Below are positions 9,252-14,839 of a stretch of 14,839 nucleotides of DNA, in pieces (positions within the stretch are counted from its first letter, which is position 1; every line of letters starts with the position of its first letter). Source of the DNA: an uncultured Burkholderiales bacterium (GTDB lineage: Bacteria > Pseudomonadota > Gammaproteobacteria > Burkholderiales > Burkholderiaceae); contig CAIMWY010000082.1 in NCBI GenBank assembly GCA_903845315.1, forward strand, positions 1-14,839, written 5' to 3'. The position numbers were made by a program, and so were the translations under genes. The notes under the pieces were generated by a model that was not told the DNA's origin, ran no database searches, and saw nothing but the letters and a program-made list of their open reading frames with translations.

Positions 9252-10140
9252 TCCCGGTGGATTGGCCAATGCGGGCACCAGCTACGTGGTGTTTGGCAAG
9301 GCCGCAGCCACCGCGGTCGACCTGGCGACGGTGGCTGCAGGCGGCGCGGGTGCCGGCGGGTTTGCGATCACCGGGCAAACTGCGGGTGAACTCAGTGGCT
9401 TCTCGGTCAAAGGCGCTGGAGACGTCAACGGGGATGGCTTGGCCGATTTGCTGGTAGGTGCGTATGCCGCTGACCCTGTATCTGGTCTTGATGCCGGGCG
9501 AACCTATGTGGTGTTTGGCAAAGCCACGACCACCAGCGTCGATCTGGGGCAAGTGGCAGGGGGCAATGGTGGCTTCTTGATTGAAGGTGCAGCGGCGGGC
9601 GATCAAAGCGGTTACTCGGTCAACGGCGCGGGCGATGTCAACGGCGATGGTTTGGCCGATATCGTCATCGGTGCCCCAAGCTCGGCCACGAGTCCTGGGC
9701 ACACCTATGTGGTGTTTGGCAAAGCAGGCGGTACGGCGGTTGATTTGGCCAATTTGGGAACGGGCGGTTTTGTGATCAATGGGCAAAGCGCCAACGACCA
9801 AAGTGGTTGGTTGGTCAGCAGCGCGGGGGACATGAACGGCGACGGCTTGACCGACCTGATCATTGGGGCTGCACACGCTGCGCCTGGCGGTTTGGCAACC
9901 TCGGGGGCGAGTTATGTGGTGTACGGGAAAACAGGAACTACCGCCATCGACCTGTCAAACGTGGCACAGGGTCAAGGTGGTTTTGTGATCAACGGTGAAG
10001 CTGCAGGGGATAACTCGGGTTCGAGTGTCAGCGCTGCTGGCGACGTGAACGGCGACGGCTTGGCCGACTTGATCGTGGGCGCCTATGGCGCAGATCCTGC
10101 CGGCCTGGGCAACGCCGGACGAAGCTATGTGATTTTTGGC
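8685..10140 (+). repeat. FG-GAP propeller block 2 (seven repeats, interrupted by the frameshift)
   Basis: Seven repeats homologous to block 1, with calcium loops starting at 8775, 8982, 9198, 9421, 9634, 9829 and 10042. The extra G at 9233-9236 falls about 35 bases into the unit after the 9198 loop. The 9634-9829 interval is short (195 bases). All seven keep the DxNGDGxxD residues on both sides of the shift, so the downstream part shows no sign of decay. Confidence 0.88.
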
Positions 10141-10797
10141 AGCAACAACGTCTCCAGTAGCCAGACCACAGTGGACTGGCTGGGCACCACGGGCAGCGAC
10201 AGCCACACCAGCACAGGCAGTCAAACCTTGGTGGGTGGCGCGGGCAACGACACCTTGACGTCCAGCGGTGCCGATGTGTTGTATGGCGGTGCGGGCAATG
10301 ATGTGTTTGTGCTAAACACCACCACCGTGACGGCCTTGCAAAGCATTTGGGGTGCGGGTGGCAACACCAGCCAACTTGCGCGTGTGGACGGTGGCTCTGG
10401 CATCGACACCTTGCGCCTGAGCAGTGGCAACATCGATTTGACGGCCATCAGCAACCCTGGCGCGAGCATGCCCAATGGCACCTCGCGTTTGAGCAGCATC
10501 GAGGTGATCGACCTGTCCGCAGACACCTCGGCCAACACCTTGACGCTTCGCACGCAAGACGTGCTGGACTTGAGTGGCGTGGACGTCTTCACCGCCACAG
10601 GCAAACACCAACTCGCGATAGTAGGCGGCAGCGAAGACTTTGCCAATATTGCGCTGGCGACTGATTGGACTGCCAGTGGAGGGCCAACAGTGAGCTATGG
10701 CTCACATACGCTGTCTGTTTACAACGCCAACAACGGCGTGGCCGCGCAGTTGCTGATTGACCAGACCATCGTGAATGCCTTGAACCACGTGCTTTGA
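9229..10797 (+). CDS. Giant RTX/FG-GAP repeat adhesin-like protein, 3' part with RTX and C-terminal tail
   Basis: Continuation of the giant gene in the next frame. The open frame begins at TTG 9229, but the first real codons are those of the interrupted repeat (GAPQSDP, from about 9234); no ribosome binding site is visible, so independent translation is unlikely. It adds four FG-GAP repeats (calcium loops at 9421, 9634, 9829 and 10042), two RTX nonapeptide-like units (GGAGNDTL and GGAGNDVF, 10219-10314), and a beta-rich tail with [18 protein letters not shown] and [11 protein letters not shown], ending [17 protein letters not shown]. Such a tail after RTX repeats is the usual type I secretion signal region, so the truncated 5' product would lack its export signal. 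Removing one G joins both parts into about 2584 residues. Whether the shift is a sequencing error, a pseudogene mutation or a population variant cannot be decided from this sequence. Confidence 0.8.
   Translation: MWGAPQSDPGGLANAGTSYVVFGKAAATAVDLATVAAGGAGAGGFAITGQTAGELSGFSVKGAGDVNGDGLADLLVGAYAADPVSGLDAGRTYVVFGKATTTSVDLGQVAGGNGGFLIEGAAAGDQSGYSVNGAGDVNGDGLADIVIGAPSSATSPGHTYVVFGKAGGTAVDLANLGTGGFVINGQSANDQSGWLVSSAGDMNGDGLTDLIIGAAHAAPGGLATSGASYVVYGKTGTTAIDLSNVAQGQGGFVINGEAAGDNSGSSVSAAGDVNGDGLADLIVGAYGADPAGLGNAGRSYVIFGSNNVSSSQTTVDWLGTTGSDSHTSTGSQTLVGGAGNDTLTSSGADVLYGGAGNDVFVLNTTTVTALQSIWGAGGNTSQLARVDGGSGIDTLRLSSGNIDLTAISNPGASMPNGTSRLSSIEVIDLSADTSANTLTLRTQDVLDLSGVDVFTATGKHQLAIVGGSEDFANIALATDWTASGGPTVSYGSHTLSVYNANNGVAAQLLIDQTIVNALNHVL
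9231..9239 (+). other. Frameshift site in the giant gene (extra G in GGGG)
   Basis: The repeat consensus predicts V-G-A-P-Q-S-D-P, which is read only if the run GGGG (9233-9236) is three Gs. As written, the 5' frame gives V-G-C-P-A-I and stops at 9249-9251. Similar protein sequence on both sides in different frames shows that the shift is a single-base insertion, or an equivalent +1 shift, at this place. Confidence 0.9.
10219..10314 (+). repeat. C-terminal RTX calcium-binding repeats
   Basis: Encodes [13 protein letters not shown] and [10 protein letters not shown], closely matching the internal RTX module at 7812-7910, including the preceding [18 protein letters not shown] segment. It lies about 160 residues before the end, the usual position in type I secretion substrates. 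Confidence 0.82.
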
Positions 10798-10823
10798 GGA
10801 TTTTGCGTAAATCCAACAAAACT

Positions 10824-10883
10824 AATACTTTTGCTTAATACTTCATATATACTGCAAAAACGCCAAAATCTCCGGAGTTGACG
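10824..10883 (+). promoter_or_regulatory. AT-rich promoter region and RBS for the two small genes
   Basis: The 86 bases between the giant gene and the next ATG are sharply AT-rich. TATACT at 10848-10853 is a good -10 candidate, but no convincing -35 hexamer lies at normal distance. GGAG at 10874-10877, six bases before the ATG at 10884, is a clear ribosome binding site. A separate promoter for the small-gene pair is an inference. A weak 6-base hairpin GGATTT/AAATCC (10798-10814) right after the giant gene lacks a T tract and is not called a terminator. Confidence 0.4.
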
Positions 10884-11276
10884 ATGGATTACTTCAAAAT
10901 TTATCCGCGTTCTATCTACTTGTACCTCGACGAACCTGACACCCTCTTGGGCAAGTTGCACTACGAATTAGAACAATACGGCTGCTTTTACAAAAGCCGC
11001 AGTTGCCCTGTGCGCTTGGTCAAAGAGGAGTCGCAGGCCGGCTCATGGGCGATCGTGGCCGAGGAGTTTGAGGCTGGCAACAGCGCCTTCGCTGGGTTTA
11101 TGGAGGCGCTCAATTACTACATGGCCAAGGTGCTGGGCGTTGACCCGTTTGAAGAGATGGAGCGTAGCCAAAAAGTCAGCGTCGACGTGCACTTTGATGA
11201 CGTGTTGTTTGATGTGGAGTCTAGGCGCATGGTCCAAGCGCCTAAGTCCTTAGGCAACGCACCTGTGGCGGCCTAA
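10884..11276 (+). CDS. Hypothetical protein, 130 aa, acidic
   Basis: I do not recognise this protein. The ATG at 10884 was chosen over the TTG at 10878 because GGAG lies six bases upstream of it. The 130-residue product has no signal peptide and no transmembrane segment, so it is probably cytoplasmic. Its N-terminus is rich in tyrosine and other aromatic residues (MDYFKIYPRSIYLYLDEPD). The middle carries GSWAIVAEEFEAGNSAFAGF and a helix-like NYYMAKVLGVDPFEEME, and near the end the motif SVDVHFDDVLFDVESRRM looks like two short beta strands. Acidic residues clearly outnumber basic ones. The second small gene starts 16 bases after its stop, so the two are probably co-transcribed. Position directly behind the giant RTX gene raises the possibility of an accessory role, but nothing in the sequence shows it. 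Gene reality is supported by RBS, length and codon use. Confidence 0.75.
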   Translation: MDYFKIYPRSIYLYLDEPDTLLGKLHYELEQYGCFYKSRSCPVRLVKEESQAGSWAIVAEEFEAGNSAFAGFMEALNYYMAKVLGVDPFEEMERSQKVSVDVHFDDVLFDVESRRMVQAPKSLGNAPVAA

Positions 11277-11292
11277 GTCGGCGGTGTCTGTC

Positions 11293-11523
11293 ATGCCTGA
11301 GGTCAACCAACAAGAACTGGCTGTGATGAATGCAGAGATGGCGGCGCGCATCTTCATGCACATTGCGCAAGGCACCCCCAGCATTGCCCCAACAACAGCC
11401 TATTCCTTTTGCCTCACAGACCAAGAGCAGCAAGCCTTGCGCGACATATTTGGCGCTGCTGACCCATCCATCGCCAACAGCTCCCCTGAATTTGACGCAT
11501 CGATGGGCAAACGCCTAGGGTAA
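11293..11523 (+). CDS. Hypothetical protein, 76 aa
   Basis: I do not recognise this protein. The ATG at 11293 (MPEVNQQEL) gives 76 residues; a GTG at 11284 would add three. Neither has a strong Shine-Dalgarno sequence, and the 16-base gap after the preceding gene fits translation in an operon with it. The sequence is predicted mostly helical in the first third (NQQELAVMNAEMAARIFMHIAQG), followed by a segment with one cysteine (TAYSFCLTDQEQQALRDIFGA) and a polar tail ending MGKRLG. No signal peptide, membrane segment or DNA-binding motif is apparent. The stop at 11521-11523 is followed by the control region of the gentisate operon. Its small size makes it less certain than its neighbour, but codon use and a frame that fills the gap between neighbours support it. 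Confidence 0.6.
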   Translation: MPEVNQQELAVMNAEMAARIFMHIAQGTPSIAPTTAYSFCLTDQEQQALRDIFGAADPSIANSSPEFDASMGKRLG

Positions 11524-11562
11524 TTACTGAATCCTGAGGCCTCGAATTTTGGACGTCGGTCG

Positions 11563-11584
11563 GTATACTATTAGTACGTATACT
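11563..11584 (+). promoter_or_regulatory. Palindromic operator/promoter element of the gentisate operon
   Basis: GTATAC occurs twice (11563-11568 and 11578-11583), itself a palindrome, flanking a second perfect dyad TACTA-T-TAGTA (11566-11576). The sequence also contains TATACT at 11564 and 11579, either of which could be a -10 hexamer, without a good -35 partner. T-N11-A spacing (11564 to 11576) fits a LysR-type box, and known gentisate and nag operons are often under LysR- or MarR-type control. No regulator gene is in the window, so the binding protein is unknown. Confidence 0.5.
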
Positions 11585-11607
11585 TATTAAATTACAAAAG
11601 GCGCAAC

Positions 11608-12816
11608 ATGAACAACTCAACGCAAACCTTGCCCGTGCTGGTGGCGGGCGGCGGTATTGGCGGATTGGCAGCAGCTTTGGCACTGACGCGCCAAGGATTT
11701 CAAGTCAAGGTGCTGGAACAAGCGCCTGAGGTTGGCGAGATTGGTGCCGGCATTCAGTTGGGGCCCAACGCCTTCCACGCCTTTGATGCACTGGGTGTGG
11801 GTGAGAAAGCCCGTGGCCGTGCGGTCTACACCGACTACATGGTGATGCACGACGCGATCGACGAATACCAGGTGGGCAAGATCCCCACCGGAGAGGCGTT
11901 TCTCAAACGTTTTGGCAACCCCTATGCGGTGATTCACCGGGTGGACGTGCACAACTCGCTCTATGAAGGGGCCCAAGAAACCGGCAAGGTCGAGGTGCTG
12001 ACCTCCACCCGTGTGGAGCGCATCGAGCAAGACGCGCAGAGCGTCACGGTGTACGACCAGCATGGCAAAGCCCACCAAGGCATTGCGCTGATCGCTGCCG
12101 ATGGCGTGAAGTCTGTGGTACGTGCCCAGTATGTGAATGACCCGGCGCGCATCACAGGCCATGTGGTGTACCGCGCCGTGGTGGACAAAAAAGATTTCCC
12201 ACTGGACTTGCAGTGGAACGCGGCCAGCATTTGGGTGGGACCGAACTGCCACTTGGTGCATTACCCCTTGCGCGGTGGCGAGCAGTACAACGTGGTGGTG
12301 ACTTTCCACAGCCGCAAACAAGAAGAGTGGGGCGTGACCGATGGCAGCAAAGAAGAAGTGCAAAGCTACTTCCAAGACATTTGCCCCAAAGCCCGTCAGC
12401 TGATTGACTTGCCCAAGAGCTGGCGCCGTTGGGCCACGGCAGACCGCGAGCCCATTGGCCAGTGGTCGTTCGGCCGTGTCACCTTGTTGGGCGACGCTGC
12501 CCATCCCACCACGCAGTACATGGCGCAAGGTGCGTGCATGGCGATTGAAGATGCCGTGACCCTGGGCGAGGCCTTGCGTGTGAACAACAACGACTTTGTC
12601 AAAGCCTTCGACCTGTACCAACTCGCCCGCGTGGCGCGCACCGCACGCATCGTGCTGTCGGGCCGCGAGATGGGACGCCTCTATCACGCCAAAGGTGTGG
12701 AGCGTTTGGTGCGCAACGACTTGTGGCGTGGCCGCACGCCTGAGCGCTTCTATGATGCAGTGGAATGGCTGTATGGGTGGAACGTGGGCAATTGCTTGTC
12801 TGCGGCCACGAACTGA
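11608..12816 (+). CDS. 3-hydroxybenzoate 6-monooxygenase (FAD-dependent)
   Basis: Encodes 402 residues of a single-component flavoprotein hydroxylase predicted to convert 3-hydroxybenzoate, with NADH and O2, into gentisate in the cytoplasm. Visible motifs are the FAD Rossmann fingerprint GGGIGG at residues 14-19, the DG motif (AADGVKS, D165-G166), and the GD motif with its following helix (LLGDAAHPTTQYMAQG, G295-D296). The C-terminal block GRLYHAKGVERLVRNDLW and EWLYGWN is typical of 3-hydroxybenzoate 6-hydroxylases (NagX/MhbM type) rather than salicylate 1-hydroxylases. AAAAGG ends six bases before the ATG at 11608. It is the first gene of the gentisate operon; the dioxygenase for its product begins 26 bases after its stop. 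Salicylate 5-hydroxylation is less likely, since that enzyme is multicomponent. Substrate assignment rests on family resemblance plus context. Confidence 0.88.
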   Translation: MNNSTQTLPVLVAGGGIGGLAAALALTRQGFQVKVLEQAPEVGEIGAGIQLGPNAFHAFDALGVGEKARGRAVYTDYMVMHDAIDEYQVGKIPTGEAFLKRFGNPYAVIHRVDVHNSLYEGAQETGKVEVLTSTRVERIEQDAQSVTVYDQHGKAHQGIALIAADGVKSVVRAQYVNDPARITGHVVYRAVVDKKDFPLDLQWNAASIWVGPNCHLVHYPLRGGEQYNVVVTFHSRKQEEWGVTDGSKEEVQSYFQDICPKARQLIDLPKSWRRWATADREPIGQWSFGRVTLLGDAAHPTTQYMAQGACMAIEDAVTLGEALRVNNNDFVKAFDLYQLARVARTARIVLSGREMGRLYHAKGVERLVRNDLWRGRTPERFYDAVEWLYGWNVGNCLSAATN

Positions 12817-12842
12817 TCAACGTCACTCAGATTGGAAATTTC

Positions 12843-13880
12843 ATGAACGATCTAGGAAAACTCGAAGACCTGCCCGCAGACTACCGCGCTGAGCTGACCC
12901 GCCACAACTTGGTGCCGCTATGGCCCAGCCTGCGTGGCGTGCTGCCGCCGGGCAAGCCGCGGCCCAACACCCGCGCTACCTTTTGGGCCTACAACACCAT
13001 CAAGCCTTTGTTGCTCAAAGCTGGTGAGTTGACGCCGATTGAAAAGGCCGAGCGTCGCGTGCTGGTGCTGGCCAACCCTGGCCACGGTTTGGAAAAAATG
13101 CAAGCCAGCGCGGCCATGTACTTAGGGATGCAACTGCTGCTGCCCGGTGAGTGGGCTCCGTCACACCGCCACACACCCAATGCTGTGCGCATGATTGTGG
13201 AAGGCGAGGGCGCATACACCACGGTGGACGGCGAGAAGTGCCCCATGAGCCGAGGTGATTTGATTCTGACGCCGACCGGTTTGTGGCACGAACACGGCCA
13301 CGACGGCGACCAGCCGGTGGTGTGGTTAGATGTGCTTGATTTGCCGCTGGTGTACTACATGGAGACTTCCTACCACGTCAACGGTGAGCGCCAAGCGGTG
13401 AACCCCGGCCGTGGCGACCGCCAATACGCCCGGGGTGGCATGCTGCCTACGCCCGTGTTTGAGCGCTCCGCCAAGAAGTACCCCATGCTGCGTTATCCCT
13501 GGGCCGAAGCACGCGCTGCGTTGCTGGCCATGGGCGACGACCAGCCCCAACAAGAGACCGTGCAACTCACCTATGTGAACCCCGAAACCGGCGAAGACGC
13601 GGAAAATATTTTGGGCTTTTACGCTTTGATGCTGCGCCCTGGCCAAACCTTGCGTTTGCCCGCCCGCTCACCCGCGTGTGTGTTTCACGTCATCGAAGGC
13701 GGGGCCGACATCACGGTGGAAGACCAGGCGTTCACACTGGTCGAGGCCGACACCTGCTGTGCGCCCGGCTACACCGCGGTGACCTTGACAAACCGTCAAG
13801 CGGACAAGCCCACCTTTGTGTTCATGGCCGACGAGTCGCCGCTGCACCGCAAACTGGGTGTGTACGAAAATCGCGGCTAA
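12843..13880 (+). CDS. gtdA: Gentisate 1,2-dioxygenase
   Basis: Encodes 345 residues, the usual length for this bicupin Fe(II) ring-cleavage enzyme (also called NagI in nag clusters). It opens gentisate with O2 between the carboxyl- and hydroxyl-bearing carbons to give maleylpyruvate. The first cupin carries the iron ligands: H108 and H110 in SHRHTPNAVRMIVEGEG, and H149 in TGLWHEHGH, with spacing equal to that in known gentisate and salicylate dioxygenases. A second cupin near residues 250-330 (PACVFHVIEGGADITVED) lacks the full ligand set, as is common. The ATG at 12843 (MNDLGKLEDLPADYRAEL) was chosen because GGAAA lies just upstream and the family starts here; an in-frame ATG at 12765 would lie inside the preceding gene. 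A strong hairpin follows the stop. Confidence 0.94.
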   Translation: MNDLGKLEDLPADYRAELTRHNLVPLWPSLRGVLPPGKPRPNTRATFWAYNTIKPLLLKAGELTPIEKAERRVLVLANPGHGLEKMQASAAMYLGMQLLLPGEWAPSHRHTPNAVRMIVEGEGAYTTVDGEKCPMSRGDLILTPTGLWHEHGHDGDQPVVWLDVLDLPLVYYMETSYHVNGERQAVNPGRGDRQYARGGMLPTPVFERSAKKYPMLRYPWAEARAALLAMGDDQPQQETVQLTYVNPETGEDAENILGFYALMLRPGQTLRLPARSPACVFHVIEGGADITVEDQAFTLVEADTCCAPGYTAVTLTNRQADKPTFVFMADESPLHRKLGVYENRG

Positions 13881-13903
13881 ACCGCTTTACCTTTTTCCTT
13901 TTC

Positions 13904-13939
13904 TGCGGGGCCACGGTGTGTGCCCCGCATTCATTTTTT
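13904..13939 (+). terminator. Intrinsic-terminator-like hairpin inside the gentisate operon
   Basis: TGCGGGGC (13904-13911) and GCCCCGCA (13922-13929) form a perfect 8-base GC-rich stem with a 10-base loop, followed by TTCATTTTTT (13930-13939). This is a good Rho-independent terminator, yet the next gene of the same pathway starts 11 bases later at 13951. It probably reduces rather than abolishes read-through, or stabilises the upstream mRNA end. Confidence 0.75.
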
Positions 13940-13950
13940 AGAAAGCCCTC

Positions 13951-14655
13951 ATGACCACTTCCTATCTCTGGACCCCTCCTGCAGTTCAATCTTTACCCGT
14001 GCGCGGCAAGACCGAGCGTTTGCCGATCAACCGTTTGTTCTTTGTGGGACGCAACTACCACGCGCATGCGGTGGAAATGGGCAAGCCCGTGGACAAGTCG
14101 GTCGAGCGCCCGTTCTATTTCACCAAAGCGCCACAAACTTTGGTGCAGTCGGGGGCAACCATTGCCTATCCACCCGAGACCCAGAACTACCACTTTGAAA
14201 TGGAGCTGGTGTTGGTGGTGGGCAAAGCGGGCTTTCGTGTGAAAGCCGAAGACGCCCATACCCTGATTTACGGCTACGCCACAGGCTTGGACATGACACG
14301 CCGTGACCTGCAACTGGTGGCCCGTGACAAAGGCCGTCCTTGGGACTTGGGCAAAGACGTCGAGCAGTCGTCGGTGTGCAGCGAAGTCGTGCCCATGGCA
14401 GGCGTGGTGATTGAGAACGGCGAAATTGCGTTGACGGTCAACGGCCAGACCAAGCAAGACTCGGATGTGAACAAATTGATTTGGGGCATTCGCGAAATCA
14501 TTGCCGACTTGTCTTTGTTCTACCATCTGCAACCCGGCGACCTGATTTACACCGGCACGCCCGAAGGCGTGGGCCCGGTGGTGGCAGGCGACCGCATCGA
14601 AGGCCATGTGGCCGGTGTGGGCGAGGTGGCCTTGAACATTGCAGCCGCAGAGTGA
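13951..14655 (+). CDS. nagK: Fumarylpyruvate hydrolase (FAH family)
   Basis: Encodes 234 residues of the fumarylacetoacetate hydrolase family. Its predicted reaction is hydrolysis of fumarylpyruvate to fumarate and pyruvate, the last step of the gentisate pathway. The metal-binding triad is visible as E83 and E85 in FEMELVLVVGK and D114 in GYATGLDMTRRDLQ; the 31-residue spacing from E83 to D114 matches the family. The signature YTGTPEGVGPV lies near residue 190. The short length and the sequence RLFFVGRNYHAHAVEMG near residues 28-44 fit the NagK group. The ATG at 13951 has only a weak ribosome binding site (AGAAAG, 13940-13945) and lies just behind a terminator-like hairpin, so expression may be lower than for the upstream genes. 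The isomerase gene follows after seven bases. Without context, acylpyruvase would be an alternative; the operon makes fumarylpyruvate the likely substrate. Confidence 0.9.
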   Translation: MTTSYLWTPPAVQSLPVRGKTERLPINRLFFVGRNYHAHAVEMGKPVDKSVERPFYFTKAPQTLVQSGATIAYPPETQNYHFEMELVLVVGKAGFRVKAEDAHTLIYGYATGLDMTRRDLQLVARDKGRPWDLGKDVEQSSVCSEVVPMAGVVIENGEIALTVNGQTKQDSDVNKLIWGIREIIADLSLFYHLQPGDLIYTGTPEGVGPVVAGDRIEGHVAGVGEVALNIAAAE

Positions 14656-14662
14656 GGACTGT

Positions 14663-14839
14663 ATGAAACTGTACAACTTTTTCCGCAGCGGCTCCTCGCA
14701 CCGCCTGCGCATTGCCTTGAACCTCAAGGGCGTGAGCGCTGAATACATCGCGGTCGATTTGCGCACCGAAGAGCATTTGAAAGAGGCCTTCAAGTCGCTC
14801 AATCCACAGGGTTTGGTGCCTGCCTTGGTGCACGACGAC
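14663..14839 (+). CDS. maiA: Maleylpyruvate isomerase / maleylacetoacetate isomerase, zeta-class GST (5' part)
   Basis: Only the first 59 codons are in the window; a full enzyme of this family has about 210-215 residues. Zeta-class glutathione transferases isomerise the cis double bond of maleylpyruvate (or maleylacetoacetate) to the trans form using glutathione as a cofactor. The N-terminal thioredoxin-like domain is visible: MKLYNFFRSGSSHRLRIALN with the active-site serine motif SSHRLRIAL (residues 11-19; zeta class usually SSxxxRVRIAL) and the glutathione-contact motif NPQGLVPAL (47-55). The gene starts seven bases after the hydrolase stop and completes the glutathione-dependent branch of the gentisate pathway, so the NagL role (maleylpyruvate) is favoured over tyrosine breakdown. 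The start ATG is preceded by GAGGA at 14654-14658. Confidence 0.9.
   Translation, partial: MKLYNFFRSGSSHRLRIALNLKGVSAEYIAVDLRTEEHLKEAFKSLNPQGLVPALVHDD

Noticed and set aside
6471..10140. Regularly spaced repeats with a period near 213 bases, considered as a CRISPR or other non-coding array
   Set aside because: The period is a multiple of three apart from small codon-sized variation, the frame is kept, and each unit is an FG-GAP protein repeat.
10798..10814. Hairpin GGATTT/AAATCC after the giant gene as a terminator
   Set aside because: The stem is only six bases, AT-rich, and not followed by a T tract.
11293..11523. Small protein considered as a RiPP leader/precursor peptide (NHLP-like)
   Set aside because: It has no double-glycine cleavage site, no Cys/Ser/Thr-rich core, and no maturation enzyme nearby.
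11617..12687. Minus-strand open frame (356 codons) opposite the monooxygenase gene
   Set aside because: The plus strand carries clear flavoprotein motifs throughout; the antisense frame is histidine/valine-rich shadow sequence.

Overview
The window looks like chromosomal DNA of a betaproteobacterium, most likely a member of the Comamonadaceae (Limnohabitans/Rhodoferax-like; the genus is a guess). The reasons are the moderately high GC, the divergent yjgA/pmbA pair with mog behind yjgA, and a glutathione-type gentisate operon in the order seen in nag-type clusters.

Layout. Positions 1-1293 (minus strand) hold yjgA and mog, overlapping by four bases (ATGA), with mog running off the left edge. 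Diverging from them is pmbA/tldE (1373-2776), closed by an intrinsic-terminator-like hairpin. An AT-rich stretch with a strong inverted repeat (2818-3041) leads into one very large gene, 3042-10797. It encodes an RTX-type surface or secreted protein built from Ig-like domains, a cadherin-like domain, two FG-GAP beta-propeller blocks (six and seven repeats) and two RTX calcium-binding modules. One extra G in a GGGG run (9233-9236) breaks it into a 2069-codon 5' part and a 522-codon 3' part. Removing that base gives a continuous protein of about 2584 residues. Two small genes of unknown function follow (10884-11276 and 11293-11523).

The right end is a catabolic operon on the plus strand: 3-hydroxybenzoate 6-monooxygenase (11608-12816), gentisate 1,2-dioxygenase (12843-13880), fumarylpyruvate hydrolase (13951-14655) and a zeta-class glutathione transferase acting as maleylpyruvate isomerase (14663 to the edge). 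Together they would convert 3-hydroxybenzoate through gentisate, maleylpyruvate and fumarylpyruvate to fumarate and pyruvate. A palindromic element lies upstream of the operon, and an intrinsic-terminator-like hairpin sits inside it, before the hydrolase gene.

The most unusual content is the giant gene: its duplicated C-terminal architecture (propeller plus RTX plus tail, present once internally and once at the end), its frameshift, and the two unrecognised small genes behind it. No secretion transporter genes, RNA genes, insertion sequences or CRISPR arrays were seen.
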